Assembly (NCBI GenBank): GCA_033283385.1
Contig: JAWMQQ010000001.1
Coordinates: 2,108,001-2,172,000 of the forward strand
DNA length: 64,000 nt
Origin: Mangrovimicrobium sp033283385
GTDB lineage: Bacteria > Pseudomonadota > Gammaproteobacteria > Pseudomonadales > Halieaceae
Direction: 5' to 3'
The notes below the pieces were generated by a model. The model had not been told where the DNA came from. It did not search any database and was given only the letters and a program-made list of their open reading frames with translations. Positions 46,826-54,874 of the stretch are shown here, in pieces (positions within the stretch are counted from its first letter, which is position 1; each line of letters begins with the position of its first letter). The position numbers and the translations under genes are program-made.

Positions 46826-47368
46826 ATGGCATCACTCCAGGACCAGTTGCTGAAGGCCGGCCTCGCCGACGCGAAAAAGGCCAAGCAGATCAACAAGGAA
46901 AAGCGCAAGGAGGCGAAGCAGCAGCCCAAGGGCCAGCCGAAGGCGGACGAAATCGCCGAGGCGGCCAGGCGCGCCCAGCAGGAAAAGGCCGAACGCGACC
47001 GCCAGCTGAACCGCGAGAAGCAGGCGCAGGCGGAGCAGCGCGCCATCGAGGCGCAGGTGAAACAGCTGATCGTCACCAACCGGGTCGCCCGCGGGGGCGG
47101 CGGCGAATCGGACGTGGCCTACCAGTTCGCCCACGGCAAGAAGATCAAGAAGATCTTCGTCAGCCCGGCGCAGCAGGACCAACTGGTGCGCGGCCTGCTG
47201 GCCATCGTCGAGCTGGATGGCGGCTACGAGCTGGTGCCGGCGAAGGTGGCGGAAAAGATCGCCCAGCGCAACACGGATCGCGTGCTGGTGCGCAACGAGG
47301 CGAGCCAGGCGCCGGACGAGGACGACCCCTACGCCGACTACCAGATCCCCGACGACCTCATGTGGTAG
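46826..47368 (+). CDS. DUF2058 family protein
   Basis: A 180-residue highly charged protein of the DUF2058 (YaiL) family. The N-terminus MASLQDQLLKAGLADAKKAKQINKEKRKEAKQ is the family signature, followed by a long coiled-coil (residues 25-80) and a C-terminal globular part (VAYQFAHGKKIKKIFVSPAQQDQLVRGLLAIVELDGGYELVP). These proteins are thought to associate with nucleoid or ribosome, but their role is unsettled. It is divergent from recQ and 10 bases upstream of the enoyl-CoA hydratase-like gene. Confidence 0.9.
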   Translation: MASLQDQLLKAGLADAKKAKQINKEKRKEAKQQPKGQPKADEIAEAARRAQQEKAERDRQLNREKQAQAEQRAIEAQVKQLIVTNRVARGGGGESDVAYQFAHGKKIKKIFVSPAQQDQLVRGLLAIVELDGGYELVPAKVAEKIAQRNTDRVLVRNEASQAPDEDDPYADYQIPDDLMW

Positions 47369-47378
47369 GACCCAGCCA

Positions 47379-48149
47379 ATGGCCGTGACACTCGACATCC
47401 AGCAGGACGCCCACGTGGCGCTGCTGCGCTTTCACAACCCGCCGCACAACTTTGCCAATATCGAATTGCTGCGGGTCCTCGCCGACGCGCTGGAAGAGAT
47501 CGACACCACGCCGGATATCCGCGCCAGCGTGCTGTGTTCGGAAGGCAAGCCGTTCTGCGCCGGCGCCGACCTGGTCTCGGAGAACGGCTTCGGCGCCAGC
47601 GGCGACGATCCGCTGCGCGAGTTCTACGGCCAGGCGATCCGCCTGTTCACCCTGCGCAAACCGATCATCGCGGCCATACAGGGCCCGGCGATCGGCGCCG
47701 GTCTCGGGCTCGCCGTCGCCGCGGACTTTCGCATCGCCGGTCCGGGCGCGCGCTTCGCCGCCAATTTCGTCAAGCTGGGTTTCCACCCGGGCTTCGCACT
47801 GACCTACACCCTGCCCCGGCTCATCGGCCCGCAGCGGGCGGCGCAGATGTTCCTCACCGGAAACCGCTACAAGCCGGAGGACATCGCCGACTGGGGCCTG
47901 GTCGACCGCTTCGCCGAGGCCGACGCCCTGCTGGACAGCGCGCTGGCCTTTGCCGGCGAGATCGCCGTCAACGCGCCCCTGGGCCTGATGGCCACCCGGG
48001 CGACGCTGCGCCGCGACCTGCTGGAGAACGTCACGGCGGCGCTGAGCCACGAGCATGCCAGGCAGCTGAAGCTGCAGGACACCGAGGACTTCGCCGAAGG
48101 AATTCGCGCGGTTGCGGAGCGCCGGCCGGGGAAATTTACCGGCCGCTAG
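47379..48149 (+). CDS. Enoyl-CoA hydratase/isomerase family protein
   Basis: A 256-residue crotonase-fold protein from the ATG at 47379. Oxyanion-hole segments FCAGADLVSENG and IQGPAIGAGLGLAVAADFRIAG are present. The place where hydratases carry the first catalytic glutamate (usually PE before the LG..PG segment) reads AANFVKLGFHPGFALTYTLPRLIG, so Asn replaces Glu, and the second glutamate is not obvious. It may be an isomerase, another crotonase-type activity, or non-hydratase. Probably cytoplasmic acyl-CoA metabolism. It follows the DUF2058 gene closely. Confidence 0.88.
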   Translation: MAVTLDIQQDAHVALLRFHNPPHNFANIELLRVLADALEEIDTTPDIRASVLCSEGKPFCAGADLVSENGFGASGDDPLREFYGQAIRLFTLRKPIIAAIQGPAIGAGLGLAVAADFRIAGPGARFAANFVKLGFHPGFALTYTLPRLIGPQRAAQMFLTGNRYKPEDIADWGLVDRFAEADALLDSALAFAGEIAVNAPLGLMATRATLRRDLLENVTAALSHEHARQLKLQDTEDFAEGIRAVAERRPGKFTGR

Positions 48150-48159
48150 AAAGCTTCAA

Positions 48160-48186
48160 GGGGCCAGGCTCCCTGAAACCTGCCCC
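48160..48186. repeat. Imperfect inverted repeat, possible dispersed element
   Basis: GGGGCCAGG and CCTGCCCC face each other around a 10-base spacer in the short gap after the enoyl-CoA hydratase-like gene. The motif resembles dispersed intergenic repeats of other proteobacteria, but only this copy was noticed in the window. Confidence 0.35.
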
Positions 48187-48236
48187 CTGGAGAGCCGGGA
48201 CAAACCTGATGTATCGCTCAATGGATCGCCCGCCCC

Positions 48237-48434
48237 ATGCCTGAGCTGACCGAACACACCGTTTACTGCCCCTACTGCGGCGAACCCATTCACGTGATCG
48301 TCGACCCGGAGGAAGTCGGGCAGCAGTACATCGAGGATTGCCAGGTCTGCTGCCGGCCGATCAGCTTCCTCATCGGGGCGGACGCCGGGGGAGAATTCGC
48401 GGTCTCGGTGTACACTGAGGACGATACCATCTGA
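48237..48434 (+). CDS. CPXCG-motif cysteine-rich protein
   Basis: A 65-residue protein with two metal-binding pairs, CPYCG at 11-15 and CQVC at 35-38, and the family ending FAVSVYTEDD. Small CPXCG proteins are widespread in gammaproteobacteria and their function is unknown; zinc binding is expected from the cysteines. It stands two bases before the LysE-type gene. Confidence 0.9.
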   Translation: MPELTEHTVYCPYCGEPIHVIVDPEEVGQQYIEDCQVCCRPISFLIGADAGGEFAVSVYTEDDTI

Positions 48435-48436
48435 TT

Positions 48437-49066
48437 GTGGACCCGGCGCCAGTGACGCTCGCCAAACTACTGACTTTTGCCCCCGCGTTTTTCGTCATCT
48501 CGCTTTCGCCGGGCCTGTGCATGACCCTGTCGATGTCGCTCGGGATCAGCATCGGCGCGCGGCGCACCCAGTGGATGATGCTGGGAGAGCTGGCCGGACT
48601 GGCGCTGGTGTCGACCGCCGCCGTGCTGGGCGCGGCGTCGATCCTGCTGCAGTCGCCGCTGATTTTCCAGGTGTTCCGCTGGCTCGGCGCGGCCTACCTG
48701 TTCTACACCGCCTGGCAGACCTGGCGCGCCCCCCCCCTGAATGCCGCCGCCGGCGCCGGCTTGCGCGAACGCGGCACGGGTGCGCTGGTGCTGCAGGGCT
48801 TCGTTACCGCGACGGCCAACCCCAAGGCGTGGATCTTCATGGTGGCCCTGTTGCCGCCCTTCATCGACGGCGCGCAGCCGCTGGCGCCGCAGTTCCTGGC
48901 GCTGCTCGCGGTCGTCCTGGCCATCGAATTCACCTGCCTGCAGATCTACGCACACGGCGGGCGCCGGCTCAGCGACCTGCTGTTCCGCCGCGGCCGGGCG
49001 CGCCTGCTGAACCACCTCTCCGCCGCAATGATGTTCGGCGTGGGCCTGTGGCTTGCCCTGGGTTGA
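48437..49066 (+). CDS. LysE/RhtB family amino acid exporter
   Basis: A 209-residue membrane protein with about six helices, starting at a GTG. Family marks are FFVISLSPGLCMTLSMSLGISIGARRT (PGP-type motif in an altered form), VFRWLGAAYLFYTAWQTWR and FVTATANPKAWIFMVALLPPFI. It should export an amino acid or homoserine-lactone-like compound. L-serine dehydratase is encoded next, so serine or a related amino acid is a possible substrate, by context only. Confidence 0.9.
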   Translation: MDPAPVTLAKLLTFAPAFFVISLSPGLCMTLSMSLGISIGARRTQWMMLGELAGLALVSTAAVLGAASILLQSPLIFQVFRWLGAAYLFYTAWQTWRAPPLNAAAGAGLRERGTGALVLQGFVTATANPKAWIFMVALLPPFIDGAQPLAPQFLALLAVVLAIEFTCLQIYAHGGRRLSDLLFRRGRARLLNHLSAAMMFGVGLWLALG

Positions 49067-49123
49067 CGGCAAACTTTTCCCAGCGGATGTAGACTGACCG
49101 GCAGGCACTGGCGGGGTAGATAC

Positions 49124-50524
49124 ATGGCCATCAGCACCTTCGAACTCTTCAAGATCGGCATCGGGCCATCGAGCTCGCACACCGTGGGCCCGATGAACGC
49201 CGCCCGGCAGTTTGCCGAAGGCCTGGCGTCGGCGGGCCGGCTGCAGGGCACTACCCGCCTGTGCGCCGAACTGTTCGGCTCCCTGGGCGCCACCGGCGCC
49301 GGCCACGGCACGCCCAAGGCGGTAATCCTCGGCCTGCAGGGTGAATCGCCGGAGTCTGTGGACGTCGAGAGCATACCCGTGCGAGTCGCGCAGGTGCGAG
49401 AGTCGGGGCGGCTGGCGCTCGCCGGCGGCCACGAGATCGCTTTCAGCTATCGCGACGACCTGGTCATGCACCGCAGCGAATCCCTGCCCTACCACGCCAA
49501 CGGCATGCGCTTTACCGCCTATGGCGAAGGTGGGGAGACGCTGGAGCAGCGCGTGTTCTACTCCGTCGGCGGCGGCTTCGTGGTGGACGAGAGCGCCGCC
49601 CGCGGCGACGTGCTGGTGGAGGACAGCACCCCGCTCCCCTACCCGTTCACCAGCGCCGCGGAACTGCTTGCCCACTGCAGCGAACAGGGCATGTCGATCA
49701 GTTCGGTGATGCTGGCCAACGAGAAATGCTGGCGCAGCCGCGCCGAGATCGAGGCGGGCCTGATGAACCTCTGGCGGGTGATGGACGCCTGCATCGGCCG
49801 CGGCATCGCCACCGAGGGCATTCTGCCCGGCGGTCTCAAGGTAAAGCGACGCGCCGCGCAGTTATACCGGCAATTGAAAAGCGACTCCGGTTCGCTGGGC
49901 GACGACTCCCTCACCACCATGGACTGGGTCACCCTCTACGCGCTGGCGGTCAACGAGGAGAACGCCGCCGGCGGGCGCCTGGTCACCGCGCCCACCAACG
50001 GGGCCGCCGGCATCATCCCCGCCGTGCTCAAGTACTACCTGACACGCTGCGCCGGCGCCGCGCCCGAGGACGCCTGCCGCTTCCTGCTCACGGCGGCGGC
50101 CATCGGCATCCTGTACAAGATCAACGCCTCGATCTCCGGCGCCGAGGTCGGCTGCCAGGGCGAGGTGGGCTCGGCCTGCTCGATGGCCGCGGGCGCGCTG
50201 GCGGATGCGCTGGGCGGCACCCCGCAACAGGTGGAAAACGCGGCGGAAATCGCCATGGAACACAACCTCGGCCTCACCTGCGACCCCATCGGCGGGCTGG
50301 TGCAGGTGCCCTGCATCGAGCGCAACGCGATGGCGGCGATCAAGGCGATCAGTGCCGCGCGCATGGCCCTGCGCGGCAGCGGCGAGCACTACGTGTCGCT
50401 GGACCAGGTGATCAAGACCATGCGCGACACCGGCCGCGACATGCAGGAAAAATACAAGGAAACCGCGCGCGGCGGGCTGGCGGTGAACGTGGTGGAAGTG
50501 CCGGTCAGCATTATCGAGTGCTGA
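49124..50524 (+). CDS. sdaA: L-serine ammonia-lyase (4Fe-4S)
   Basis: A 466-residue single-chain L-serine dehydratase, converting serine to pyruvate and ammonia. The N-terminal beta domain has KIGIGPSSSHTVGPMNAARQF, the alpha domain has TAPTNGAAGIIPAVLKYYL. The 4Fe-4S ligands are in GCQGEVGSACSMAAGAL and TCDPIGGLVQVPCIERNA. Length is typical of the E. coli SdaA/SdaB type. A separate transcription unit 57 bases after the exporter gene. Confidence 0.96.
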   Translation: MAISTFELFKIGIGPSSSHTVGPMNAARQFAEGLASAGRLQGTTRLCAELFGSLGATGAGHGTPKAVILGLQGESPESVDVESIPVRVAQVRESGRLALAGGHEIAFSYRDDLVMHRSESLPYHANGMRFTAYGEGGETLEQRVFYSVGGGFVVDESAARGDVLVEDSTPLPYPFTSAAELLAHCSEQGMSISSVMLANEKCWRSRAEIEAGLMNLWRVMDACIGRGIATEGILPGGLKVKRRAAQLYRQLKSDSGSLGDDSLTTMDWVTLYALAVNEENAAGGRLVTAPTNGAAGIIPAVLKYYLTRCAGAAPEDACRFLLTAAAIGILYKINASISGAEVGCQGEVGSACSMAAGALADALGGTPQQVENAAEIAMEHNLGLTCDPIGGLVQVPCIERNAMAAIKAISAARMALRGSGEHYVSLDQVIKTMRDTGRDMQEKYKETARGGLAVNVVEVPVSIIEC

Positions 50525-50557
50525 CCGGCGGTTCTTTGGGCAATGCTCCGGTAGGGG

Positions 50558-50878
50558 CTAGATCTGCCGCGCCGGCAACCGCACCACCAGCCCGTCGAGC
50601 GCCTCGGTCACTTCGATCTGGCAGGACAGCCGGGTGTTGGGCCGCGGCTCGACGACGTCCTCCAGCAGGAATGCCTCAGTCTCGCTCTTCTCGCCGAGCT
50701 TGTCGACCCAGGCGGTATCGACGTGCACGTGGCAGGTGCCGCACTGCATCGCGCCGCCGCACTCGGCGAGGATGCCCGGCACGTTGTTGGCGACCGCACC
50801 CTGCATCACGGAGCGGCCGGGTTCGATATCGATCACGTGCTCCGCTCCCCCGGCCTCGATGAAGGTAATCTTCGCCAT
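50558..50878 (-). CDS. 2Fe-2S ferredoxin (P450 partner)
   Basis: A 106-residue adrenodoxin-type ferredoxin starting MAKITFIEAGGAEHVIDIEP. Cluster cysteines: CGGAMQCGTC and the fourth in RLSCQIEV. It begins five bases after the P450 stop on the same strand and is very similar in layout to the other ferredoxin in the window. It should donate electrons to that P450. Confidence 0.95.
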   Translation of the reverse strand: MAKITFIEAGGAEHVIDIEPGRSVMQGAVANNVPGILAECGGAMQCGTCHVHVDTAWVDKLGEKSETEAFLLEDVVEPRPNTRLSCQIEVTEALDGLVVRLPARQI

Positions 50879-50883
50879 CCAGC

Positions 50884-52095
50884 CTAGCGCTCGATAAAGG
50901 TCGGCAGGGTTTCCCAACCGCGGGTGGATGAAGATGAAGACAACTTCGCGTTCTCCTCGTCCACGGTCCAGTTGGGGAAGCGCTTGAGGATCTCCTGCAT
51001 GGCCACCCGGCCCTCGACCCGCGCCAGTGCGGAGCCGACGCAGGCGTGGATGCCGCGGCCGAAGGTGATATGCGGCATGGGCTTGCGGTGGATGTTGAAG
51101 CTGTCGCCGTCCTCGAAGCGCCGGTCGTCGCGGTTGGCGGAGGCCACCAGGAACAGCATGGCGCTGCCCGCGGGCACCTTCTGGCCGTGAATCTCGATAT
51201 CCTGCTTGACGTAGCGCGCGACCGACGGGCCGGGGGGCTCGAAGCGCAGCAACTCCTCGATGGACTGGTTGACCAGGGAGGGGTCGGCGGCGATCGCGCG
51301 GCGCTGGTCCGGGTGATCCCCGAGTACCCGGCCCATCCAGCCAATCAGGCGCGCCGTGGTCTCGTTGCCGGCGCCCGCCAGCAGGTTGACGAAGATCAGC
51401 ACCTCCTCCCGGGTGAGCTTGCGGGTGACGCCCTTGTGGTCGGTGAATTCCGCGTTGAGCAGCATGGTCATCAGGTCGTCGGAGGGGTTCTGCGCCCGCC
51501 ACTCCACGTAGTCCTCGAAGCCCTCGCCGTTGTAGCGGGATTCGTCGGCTTCCATCGGCTTGCCTTCCTCGGTGCGCAGCGCCGAGGTGACGCGCTGGTA
51601 GATGGCGTCGCGCTCGGAATCCGGGATGCCCAGCAGCATGCCGATCACGCCGCCGGGCAGCTTGGCGCCGATATCGTCGATGAAATTGAAGCGGTCGGTG
51701 TCGGCGATGGGGTCCAGGCAGCCGATGCAGTAGGCGCGGATCTGGTCCTCCAGTTCGTTCATCCGCCGCGGCGTGAAAATGCGCGCCAGCAGGGCGCGGT
51801 ACACGGTGTGCGAGGGCGGGTCCGCCCAGATGAAAAAGCCGTCGGGAATATCGATATCCTCGCGGATGAACTCGAGGATGTCGCTGCGCGCCGAGCTGAA
51901 CACGTCGGTGTTGGCGAAGTGCGCCTCGAGGTCCGCGAACCGGCTCAGGGCATAGAAATCGTAGGTTTCGTTGTAGTAGAGCGGCGCCTCTTCACGCAAC
52001 CGGCGGAATGCCGGGTACGGTGTCAGCGCCAGGTCGGGCCGGTAGGGGTCCCAGTAGGGTGCGTCGTCCTGCAGCGCTTCGCTGGTCTCGCTCAT
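50884..52095 (-). CDS. Cytochrome P450
   Basis: A 403-residue soluble P450. The start at 52095 (MSETSEALQDDAPYWDPYRP) has a strong GGAGGT ribosome site. The I-helix is LAGAGNETTARLIGW with the normal Glu-Thr pair, ExxR is EELLRFEPPG, and the haem loop is FGRGIHACVGSALAR with Cys352. The N-terminal DPPSHTVYRALLARIFTPRRM is standard. The ferredoxin gene follows immediately. A TetR-type regulator is upstream on the same strand with a palindrome in the gap, so expression is probably inducible. The substrate is unknown; the sequence type resembles P450s that act on steroids or terpenoids. Confidence 0.96.
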   Translation of the reverse strand: MSETSEALQDDAPYWDPYRPDLALTPYPAFRRLREEAPLYYNETYDFYALSRFADLEAHFANTDVFSSARSDILEFIREDIDIPDGFFIWADPPSHTVYRALLARIFTPRRMNELEDQIRAYCIGCLDPIADTDRFNFIDDIGAKLPGGVIGMLLGIPDSERDAIYQRVTSALRTEEGKPMEADESRYNGEGFEDYVEWRAQNPSDDLMTMLLNAEFTDHKGVTRKLTREEVLIFVNLLAGAGNETTARLIGWMGRVLGDHPDQRRAIAADPSLVNQSIEELLRFEPPGPSVARYVKQDIEIHGQKVPAGSAMLFLVASANRDDRRFEDGDSFNIHRKPMPHITFGRGIHACVGSALARVEGRVAMQEILKRFPNWTVDEENAKLSSSSSTRGWETLPTFIER

Positions 52096-52143
52096 CTTGC
52101 TACCTCCGCCATGGCATGGCTGGCTTTCATTAATTATTGGTTT

Positions 52144-52161
52144 CCGTGTGCAGTCACACGG
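52144..52161. promoter_or_regulatory. Candidate TetR operator upstream of the P450
   Basis: A perfect inverted repeat CCGTGTG-CAGT-CACACGG lies 49 bases upstream of the P450 start, in the 154-base gap below the TetR gene. Position and symmetry suit a TetR-family repressor dimer. Confidence 0.55.
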
Positions 52162-52249
52162 GAGGACTGCCACTGATCATAGCCGATGCCGGCTAATAGT
52201 GAAATACCATGGTTCATATCTTTTCAGGCGATCGCAATACCCCCACGGA

Positions 52250-52888
52250 TCATCCGAGCCTGAAATTGTCGAGCACCGGCGACAGGACGACCCGCTCGAA
52301 GATGGTCGCCACCGCCGCCGCGGGCAGCGGCCGCGACTGCGCCAGCCACCAGGCCAGCAACTCGATGGTCCCGCTGGAGATGAGCACGATCGCCGCGTCC
52401 ATGGGCAACCAGTCGGGCGTACTGGCCTCTTCCTCGGCAACCTGCCGGGAGATGCGGACAAACTCCTCGCGCAGGGTGCCGGCGGCGCCGCCAGTCAGCA
52501 GCGTCGTCCACAGGGGGCGCCGGCTGGCGACGTAATTGCACAGCGCCAGCGAGCCCTCGTGCGGGTTGGCGGCGCCGAAGGAGGACAGCAGGTACTCCAG
52601 CAACTCGCGCATCTCCTGGGCGGCGATTTCCTCCAGCAAGGATTCCTTGCCGGGGTGGTGGCGGAAAAACGTGGTATAGCCGATGCCGGCTGTCGCGGCG
52701 ATCTCGCGGATGGTGATCTGCTCGAAGGGCCGGCTCTGCAACAGTTCGAGCAACGCCTGGCGCAGCGCCTCACGGGTGCGCAACACCCGGGCGTCGGTGG
52801 CGGTGGAAAACTGCGGGCGGTAGATTTTCTTATCGAGCGTGGTCACCGGTACAAGACTCTCGGGCGATCTTTCCTGGAGGCACGTCAC
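52250..52888 (-). CDS. TetR family transcriptional regulator
   Basis: A 212-residue regulator. The helix-turn-helix is LLQSRPFEQITIREIAATAGIGYTTFFRHHPGKESLLEEI, around residues 48-88 of the longest frame, and the C-terminal ligand domain follows (WTTLLTGGAAGTLREEFVRIS). The start may be GTG at 52888 or GTG at 52846 (VTTLDKK); neither has a clear ribosome site. It is upstream of the P450-ferredoxin pair on the same strand and is the likely repressor of it, sensing the substrate or a metabolite. Confidence 0.9.
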   Translation of the reverse strand: MTCLQERSPESLVPVTTLDKKIYRPQFSTATDARVLRTREALRQALLELLQSRPFEQITIREIAATAGIGYTTFFRHHPGKESLLEEIAAQEMRELLEYLLSSFGAANPHEGSLALCNYVASRRPLWTTLLTGGAAGTLREEFVRISRQVAEEEASTPDWLPMDAAIVLISSGTIELLAWWLAQSRPLPAAAVATIFERVVLSPVLDNFRLG

Positions 52889-53023
52889 GAGTGTGCCTGA
52901 ATACTACGCCCGCAGAAAGTACGGGCTCGGGAGGCATCGTGGCCGGGGGGCCTGGCGTATACGGCCATCCATTTGGCGCCGAGCGCCATGCCGGCAGGAC
53001 GTTGACCCGCCTAGAATAGGTCC

Positions 53024-53111
53024 CATGTGCTCGAGACCATTTCCCCGTGGTTCGACCTCGGGCACAGAGACCCCTATGTTTTACCCCCGAGCAATCGGGG
53101 GTTTTTTTTTT
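53024..53111 (+). ncRNA. Probable orphan small RNA
   Basis: No plus-strand gene lies nearby, yet a textbook plus-strand terminator is present: stem CCCCCGA/TCGGGGG, loop GCAA, then ten T (53084-53111). About 60 bases upstream a second hairpin pairs TGCTCGAG with CTCGGGCA and inner ACCA with TGGT. A TAGAAT box at 53012-53017 would place the RNA start at about 53024, exactly at the first hairpin, giving an RNA of roughly 88 bases. No good -35 was found. It sits between the TetR and secreted-protein genes. Confidence 0.6.
53084..53111 (+). terminator. Rho-independent terminator on the plus strand
   Basis: Seven-base-pair stem CCCCCGA/TCGGGGG with tetraloop GCAA and ten consecutive T. It works for plus-strand transcripts only; on the minus strand no U tract follows. 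Confidence 0.93.
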
Positions 53112-53116
53112 GCCTG

Positions 53117-53761
53117 TCAGCGCGCCTCTCCAAGCAATGCCCTGGCCGTCCCCGCGTCGACGAGGCTGGCTGTGAACGGATAGTCGCGGGTGAGCGTGGC
53201 CACCAGTGCGCTGGCCGTACTGTCGAAGCTGGCGTCGTCGCCGAAATCCAGGGATTCCACAGCCCAGTACAGCGCCGGGTTGCCGGCGACCGCCTGGGCC
53301 GCGACAGCAGCCGGTATATTGATTACGCCGTCGCCAGGCGTGGCGTCCAGCGACAGGAGCAACCTCGCGAGGTTGATCACAGCCGGGCTGTCGGCAAGGC
53401 CGCCGGCGACGAGGTCGGCCAGGGTGATCGAGGCGCGACCTTCCACGGCATCGCCCAGCGGGATATCGCCCAGGTAAAACCGGACCGGCACGCCCTCCTC
53501 GTAGCGAAAACTCCCGCCCGCGCCCGTCTGGCCTGACACCGCCGCAGACCGGTAGGAAAGACCCCTTATCGACCAGGGCGCGATGCTGCCCTGTTTCACG
53601 AGGACAGTGGGCTGGTTGGGGTCCTTGGGCGGGGTCGGGTCGTCGTCGCCTGAGCTGACGATGAAGACGCACTTCGAACCGACGAGAAACGGCGTCGACA
53701 GCAGCAGGCAACCCAGCAACAGGCGGAATCGCAGCGATGACCTGCGGCTGGTCCTGCTCAC
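53117..53761 (-). CDS. Secreted protein of unknown function
   Basis: A 214-residue exported protein from a GTG at 53761 that overlaps the nudC stop (GTGA) and has GGAGG seven bases upstream. A basic start and hydrophobic stretch LRFRLLLGCLLLSTPFLVG form a signal; the cysteine that follows (SKC) does not fit a lipobox well. The body, SIRGLSYRSAAVSGQTGAGGSFRYEEGVPVRFYLGDIPLGD ... INLARLLLSLDATPGDGVINIP, matches a domain found in many gammaproteobacterial secreted or surface proteins, where it follows the pattern of a modified beta-sandwich ('the data-poor VSGxxYxTxxGxGxTDxxGxFxY' type). Function is unknown. Coupling to nudC is probably incidental. Confidence 0.75.
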   Translation of the reverse strand: MSRTSRRSSLRFRLLLGCLLLSTPFLVGSKCVFIVSSGDDDPTPPKDPNQPTVLVKQGSIAPWSIRGLSYRSAAVSGQTGAGGSFRYEEGVPVRFYLGDIPLGDAVEGRASITLADLVAGGLADSPAVINLARLLLSLDATPGDGVINIPAAVAAQAVAGNPALYWAVESLDFGDDASFDSTASALVATLTRDYPFTASLVDAGTARALLGEAR

Positions 53762-54738
53762 TCCTGCGCCTCCACCCAGGCCCGCAGCAACTGGTGCGCA
53801 ATCGCCGACGCCGGCGGCACGAAGAACTCCGGCGAGTCGGCGTCGCGCTCGGCGCTCATCATCTGCCGGTAATCGATGTTTTCCGACTGCGCCAGCCCCC
53901 GGGCCAACTGCTCGCGAGTGAACCAGCGCGCCTCGGCAATCTCGTTCTCGTCCACGGTGATGGCCTCGGTCAGCGCCTGCGCGACGCAGCCGATCATCAG
54001 GCTGGACGGGAAGGGCCAGGGCTGGGTGAACAGGTACTCGACTTCCCCGACCTCGATACCCACCTCCTCCTTTACCTCGCGGGCGACGGCCTCCTCCACC
54101 GTCTCGCCCGGCTCCAGGAAGCCCGCCAGGGCGGAGAACATCGGCCCGCGGAACATCGCATTGCGGCCGAGCAGGCAGCGCCCGTCCCTCACCACCAGGC
54201 TGATCACCACCGGGTCGGTGCGGGGGAAGTGCTGGGCCTTGCACGAGGGGCAATCGCGGCGATAACCGCCATCCGCAAACACCGTGGGCGCGCCGCACTG
54301 GGCGCAGAAGCCGTGGCGGCGATGCCAGTCGAGCATGCTCTTGGCCTGCGCCAGCAGCGAGACGCTGCGGGCGTCCAGCCGGCCGAGGGCGCCCATCAGG
54401 TCCTCAAAGGCGCCGGCCATACCAAACGGCGCTTCCGACGCGGCCTCCGGCAGGTCGCTGACATCCACGGCGAAATACGGCTGCCCGCCTTCCAGGCCGA
54501 GAAAGACCGAATTGGACAGGTCAGCGCCCGCAAGTTGCGCGGCTGTCACCCAGCCGAGCCCCGCAGCGCCGCCGTCCCCGCCGCGCGGAAGCAGCAGCGG
54601 CCGCAGCTGGCACAGGGGCGCGAACAGCGTGTCGTCCCGCTTGCGGGCCGCCGCCAGCCACTCGGGATCGGCGCGCAGGTGCGAGGCGCGATCCAGCGGG
54701 TTGTCGGTAAAGGTATTGGGATTGTGCGGGCTGGCCAT
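53758..54738 (-). CDS. nudC: NAD(+) diphosphatase / RNA decapping hydrolase NudC
   Basis: A 326-residue Nudix enzyme. A four-cysteine zinc site (CAQC at about 146-149 and CPSC at about 164-167) precedes the Nudix box GFLEPGETVEEAVAREVKEEVG, and the NudC signature QPWPFPSSLM follows. It hydrolyses NAD(H) to NMN and AMP and removes NAD caps from RNA. The gene is divergent from the decarboxylase gene, and the small secreted-protein gene overlaps its 3' end. Confidence 0.95.
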   Translation of the reverse strand: MASPHNPNTFTDNPLDRASHLRADPEWLAAARKRDDTLFAPLCQLRPLLLPRGGDGGAAGLGWVTAAQLAGADLSNSVFLGLEGGQPYFAVDVSDLPEAASEAPFGMAGAFEDLMGALGRLDARSVSLLAQAKSMLDWHRRHGFCAQCGAPTVFADGGYRRDCPSCKAQHFPRTDPVVISLVVRDGRCLLGRNAMFRGPMFSALAGFLEPGETVEEAVAREVKEEVGIEVGEVEYLFTQPWPFPSSLMIGCVAQALTEAITVDENEIAEARWFTREQLARGLAQSENIDYRQMMSAERDADSPEFFVPPASAIAHQLLRAWVEAQE

Positions 54739-54874
54739 GAAATCTCGCGGACTATTGCCGAATTTATGGCGGTCAGTCTAGCATGCTTGCAACCGCGTAC
54801 CGTCTATAGTGGACTGTGTCCGGAAACCCCGCGGGGTTCAAGATTTACGACGCCCGAGCAAGAGACGCCAGTTT

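Noticed and set aside
53040..53072. GTGGTTCGACC resembling a tRNA T-arm
   Set aside because: The flanking bases do not form a T-stem or an acceptor stem, and no anticodon arm can be drawn.
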